From: Latrodectus hesperus
Lineage: Eukaryota > Arthropoda > Arachnida > Araneae > Theridiidae
DNA length: 64,000 nucleotides
Reading direction: 5' to 3'
Assembly: GCA_037975125.1 (NCBI GenBank)
Contig: CM075857.1
Location: 25,321,207-25,385,206, forward strand
In this document: in pieces, positions 61,240 to 64,000 of the stretch
Layout of the letters: each line of letters starts with the position of its first letter
How positions within the stretch are numbered: position 1 is the first letter of the stretch
The notes under the pieces: generated by a model
Databases searched by the model: none
What the model was told of the DNA's origin: nothing
What the model saw: the letters and a program-made list of their open reading frames with translations, nothing else
Position numbers and translations under genes: made by a program

Positions 61240-62290
61240 TCCTTTCATCTAAACAGAGTAATAAAATATTCAAACTCCGTCATTGCATGTTATTGTCGAG
61301 AAATTTGTGAAGATCTTTTTTTTTTCACATCCGTCTCGGTGGATGTCGCAGTCAAATGCGATTGTGCCTATTTTGAATGTGTGGAGCTGGATAGCAGCAA
61401 CGGCTTTTATGACCACGCTTCTCTATCTCATATTTCTTGTACCATTCTCTTGAATTAGAAGTGCATACCGACACTCTGCTATTGGAAACAATGGCTGACA
61501 ATCGAAAGAGGCAGTTATATATGAGCAATAAACTGGAATTCCTGACGAATATTTATTTTTTCCTGCCGTATAAATAAAATTTCGCATACCCTGCCTGCAT
61601 ATTGGGAATAGATTATGAAGCAGGTGCCAATGCCGTGATTTATGGCTCTCATAAAAATTTTACTGTTAAAATACCTTGAGAATATTCCATTGGAATCAGA
61701 TGCATTGTACGACGGAGACGTAATTCGTGAGATAAGCACGCTTTTTCCCAATCGACATCACCACGATTCGTCCAATTTCATGATCTTTTTTTTTCTTTTC
61801 CGGTCCGCAATTCTCTGTTAATTTTTCAGTGGCAGAAAAAATATATGCAGGATGAAAGATTTTTCTTTTTTTAAAATTATATGCGAATTTCCCTTTGTGT
61901 GTGCGTGGGATAATATTTCATCGCGTCTCGGTGTGACAGGCCAGAGATGTGTGTGCTGCATCGGGGGAAAAGTTCACTTTTAGGAGACATCAAACAAATG
62001 AGGCGCATTAACAGCCGAATTCGGAAATGTTTTATTGAGATTGCTTGGTAAGCAAAGCGCAGCTTGCGTGATCAGTCGTGGAGAAGAGGTGCTATTATAC
62101 CATAAATAGATTCCGGGAAATCCAGGTCTATGTACTTTGGCGAGGAGACAATTTTCGATAATGAATCTCATGATTAATCCGCTCGCTCCCCCGGATTTGT
62201 TTGTTCCCGCTGGCTATTAAATCGCATTTCTTCATTGCCACACTGGCATCATGAGCTTCTGAGGAGGTAACATTGAATTTGAGAAATGAG
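61240..62290. other. Large G/C-richer, CpG-containing island: best candidate conserved element
   Basis: About 1 kb of clearly higher-complexity DNA in a very AT-rich region. It has no SINE, LINE, inverted-repeat or tandem signature. Homeodomain-type words occur (tttatggctc at 61639, gattaatccgc at 62172, ccataaatag at 62100). Open frames at 61219-61458 (+), 61515-61751 (-) and 61980-62171 (-) are each about 60-80 codons with unrecognised products and no consistent strand. That fits lowered stop density, not coding. It may be a developmental enhancer or cluster of conserved non-coding elements, or an untranslated exon or lncRNA. Confidence 0.45.
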
Positions 62291-62820
62291 CAATGTTCAT
62301 TAACTGTGAAAAAATGCGGAAAAACGATCCAATAGCAAACTGTAATTATGAATTTTTTTTTAAAGCTTCAACATTATTGAGGCGATTAACTCCAACTCGC
62401 GTGTTAGTTCCAAGTTTTATTCAGTTTCTAAATTTATAATCAATAATTATTTTGATTTGTAAAGTAGTGTGATAAATAATCATTGGAGTATAATAATATT
62501 GCACCTATTATCTATTTAAAATATTTCTCTTGTTTCTGCAAATGTGTGTCAAATAAATGCCTATGATGCATTTTTTACTTTTCTAAAATGGGAAACTATT
62601 TACCGGAAGTATTCTATATTTTTAGCCTATATTTATTTGTAGTTAAAGGTTTGTATTCATGAATGTTATAAGAAATGCGAATTTATTTTATGATATTAAA
62701 ATTTATTTCACTATATATGAATTTATAATCTCGATTAGTTTTTATAATTATTTTGTAAATAAAAATTTGCATCGTGTCACTATTTAATGGATACAGGCAT
62801 ATATTTTTCCTAGAGTCGAA
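62291..62820. other. AT-rich non-coding stretch, nothing recognised
   Basis: No gene, repeat boundary or structured DNA was recognised. Confidence 0.55.
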
Positions 62821-62989
62821 TTGTGATTGCTGAACTGCTTGCTCTCTGCTCTACAGTTTAGCAGTCATGAATTCGAGTCCCATTTCTGGTGTGAATATTT
62901 GTAGTTCGGAAGCCAATTTCAAATAGCTGCCCATTCAGTATCATTAATTTTCTTGTTTAACATGTGATCGTTGAGCGATAAACCAAAAC
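62821..62989 (+). mobile_element. SINE copy, diverged
   Basis: The head gattgctgaactgcttgctc, then ctctacagtttagcagtcat, the B-box remnant gaattcgagtcccatttc, the core gaatatttgtagttcggaag and the tail gtgatcgttgagcgataaac. Confidence 0.85.
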
Positions 62990-64000
62990 TTTTTTCTTGG
63001 GCTTTTATAAATATGTTACAAATCCTTCATTTTTCAATAAAATAGTTTATGCTTGATGATTTTGACTACATTAATAATGTACAATAATTTATTGGATTCT
63101 TGTCCTAGAACAAAAATGGTTAGAAGAATTGCTACTGTTTTGTTTTTTGAATTATCTGTTTATTTGATATGAAAAAATTACAGTGTGTGGAGAAGGTATT
63201 AAAACGTGTAAGCCATAATGAATGTGATGAACATGATTTATCACTGTAGATTAAAAAGTGCTAGATGTAAAAGAGTTTTCTAATATTATCATTTTATATA
63301 CCTTTAAATGTTTGTCTATCCGTACATATTTGCAAACTGACATGCAATTCATCATCACGTCGCAATTAAAATTCAAAAATTTTTTTATTTTTGATAAATT
63401 ATAACATTAAATTATTTTATATCTGTAAAGTATAGAAAGGAATATATCTTTCAAAATAAGATGAGATACAAGTTTGGTGCAGAATAATAAATGCGAATTT
63501 ATATCCTTTTCATTATTTTTATTTAATTTTACATGATTGGTGTATATTTTTATGTGAGCAATTTTCGTTTTGTTCCACATTTCTGCATCTTTATAATTCT
63601 GTAGTTTTGAGTGAACTTATAGTAAGTACATTAAAATAAAGAAAAAATAGTTGAGATATTATATGAATAGCGCGCGCTAAAAAATACATACATATACATA
63701 CATATTATATATATATTTAAATTAACATAATTTTATCTAACGCTGTGTAGTTGATATTATAGTTAATAAACACTTTTATTTCCTATTATTTTTGTTGTGT
63801 ACTTAAAAAATAATAAATTAAGTATTTTTTTAAAATTTTGTTATACTTAATAATATATTAAACAAAATTACCGTGCATATATTTTTCTAAATCTAATATT
63901 CTAATCTAATATATAATATAATTATATATTTATATATACATAATTATATAAAAATTATATGTTTTTTTAATTTTAAAACTCTGAAACTTACATTTAATTA
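62990..64000. other. AT-rich non-coding stretch, no gene seen
   Basis: Contains a short ATAC/TA-rich tract near 63685-63715 and TA-rich sequence at 63900-63960. Nothing else is recognised. Confidence 0.55.

Overview
The window looks like 64 kb of very AT-rich non-coding DNA from an animal nuclear genome. The repeat content fits an arthropod, most likely a spider or other arachnid, but that assignment rests on recall of repeat style and could not be tested. I find no convincing protein-coding gene, rRNA, functional tRNA or CRISPR array. The longest open frames (about 120 codons) are low-complexity or composition-driven and match no family I recognise. The window is best read as a large intron or a gene desert. 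There is no bacterial-type system here.

The clearest content is transposon debris. (1) One tRNA-derived SINE family is present in about 20 copies, recognised by a B box close to GGTTCGAATCC, a core near TTGTAGTGGTTCGGAATCCA and a tail near GACCGTTGAGCGACAAAC. Four copies (1901, 7740, 12517, 13365) are near-consensus with visible target-site duplications; the rest are older. All but one lie on the + strand. (2) There are two small non-autonomous hAT-type DNA elements with perfect 8-bp duplications (3244-3891 and 31908-32071). (3) A 600-bp element has about 125-bp terminal inverted repeats (43947-44546). (4) Broken 3' ends of LINE reverse-transcriptase genes lie at 28990-29475, 31413-31803 and 51190-51300. 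(5) A 120-bp retroposed insert with a 15-bp duplication lies at 53117-53236. (6) Several unclassified repeats are present: a TGGCGCC-containing family (4.7-5.8 kb, 24.1 kb), a second tRNA-like SINE (34.0 kb) and a repeat interrupted by a SINE (12.5 kb, sister at 21.9 kb).

Tandem and palindromic DNA is also prominent. A three-unit array of about 230 bp at 15.0-15.7 kb carries a near-perfect hairpin in every unit. There are long (TA)n tracts at 7.6, 11.1 and 21.7 kb, and isolated near-perfect palindromes at 9.7, 10.6, 18.5, 39.7, 46.0, 52.2, 54.8 and 55.2 kb.

Several stretches stand out as richer in G, C and CpG and higher in complexity than their surroundings: 3.90-4.45, 6.98-7.26, 12.05-12.29, 22.91-23.19, 24.54-25.06, 28.48-28.70, 44.99-45.49, 53.84-54.12 and above all 61.24-62.29 kb. 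They lack repeat hallmarks and convincing coding potential. They are the best candidates for conserved regulatory elements or untranslated exons, and are what I would test first by cross-species alignment.
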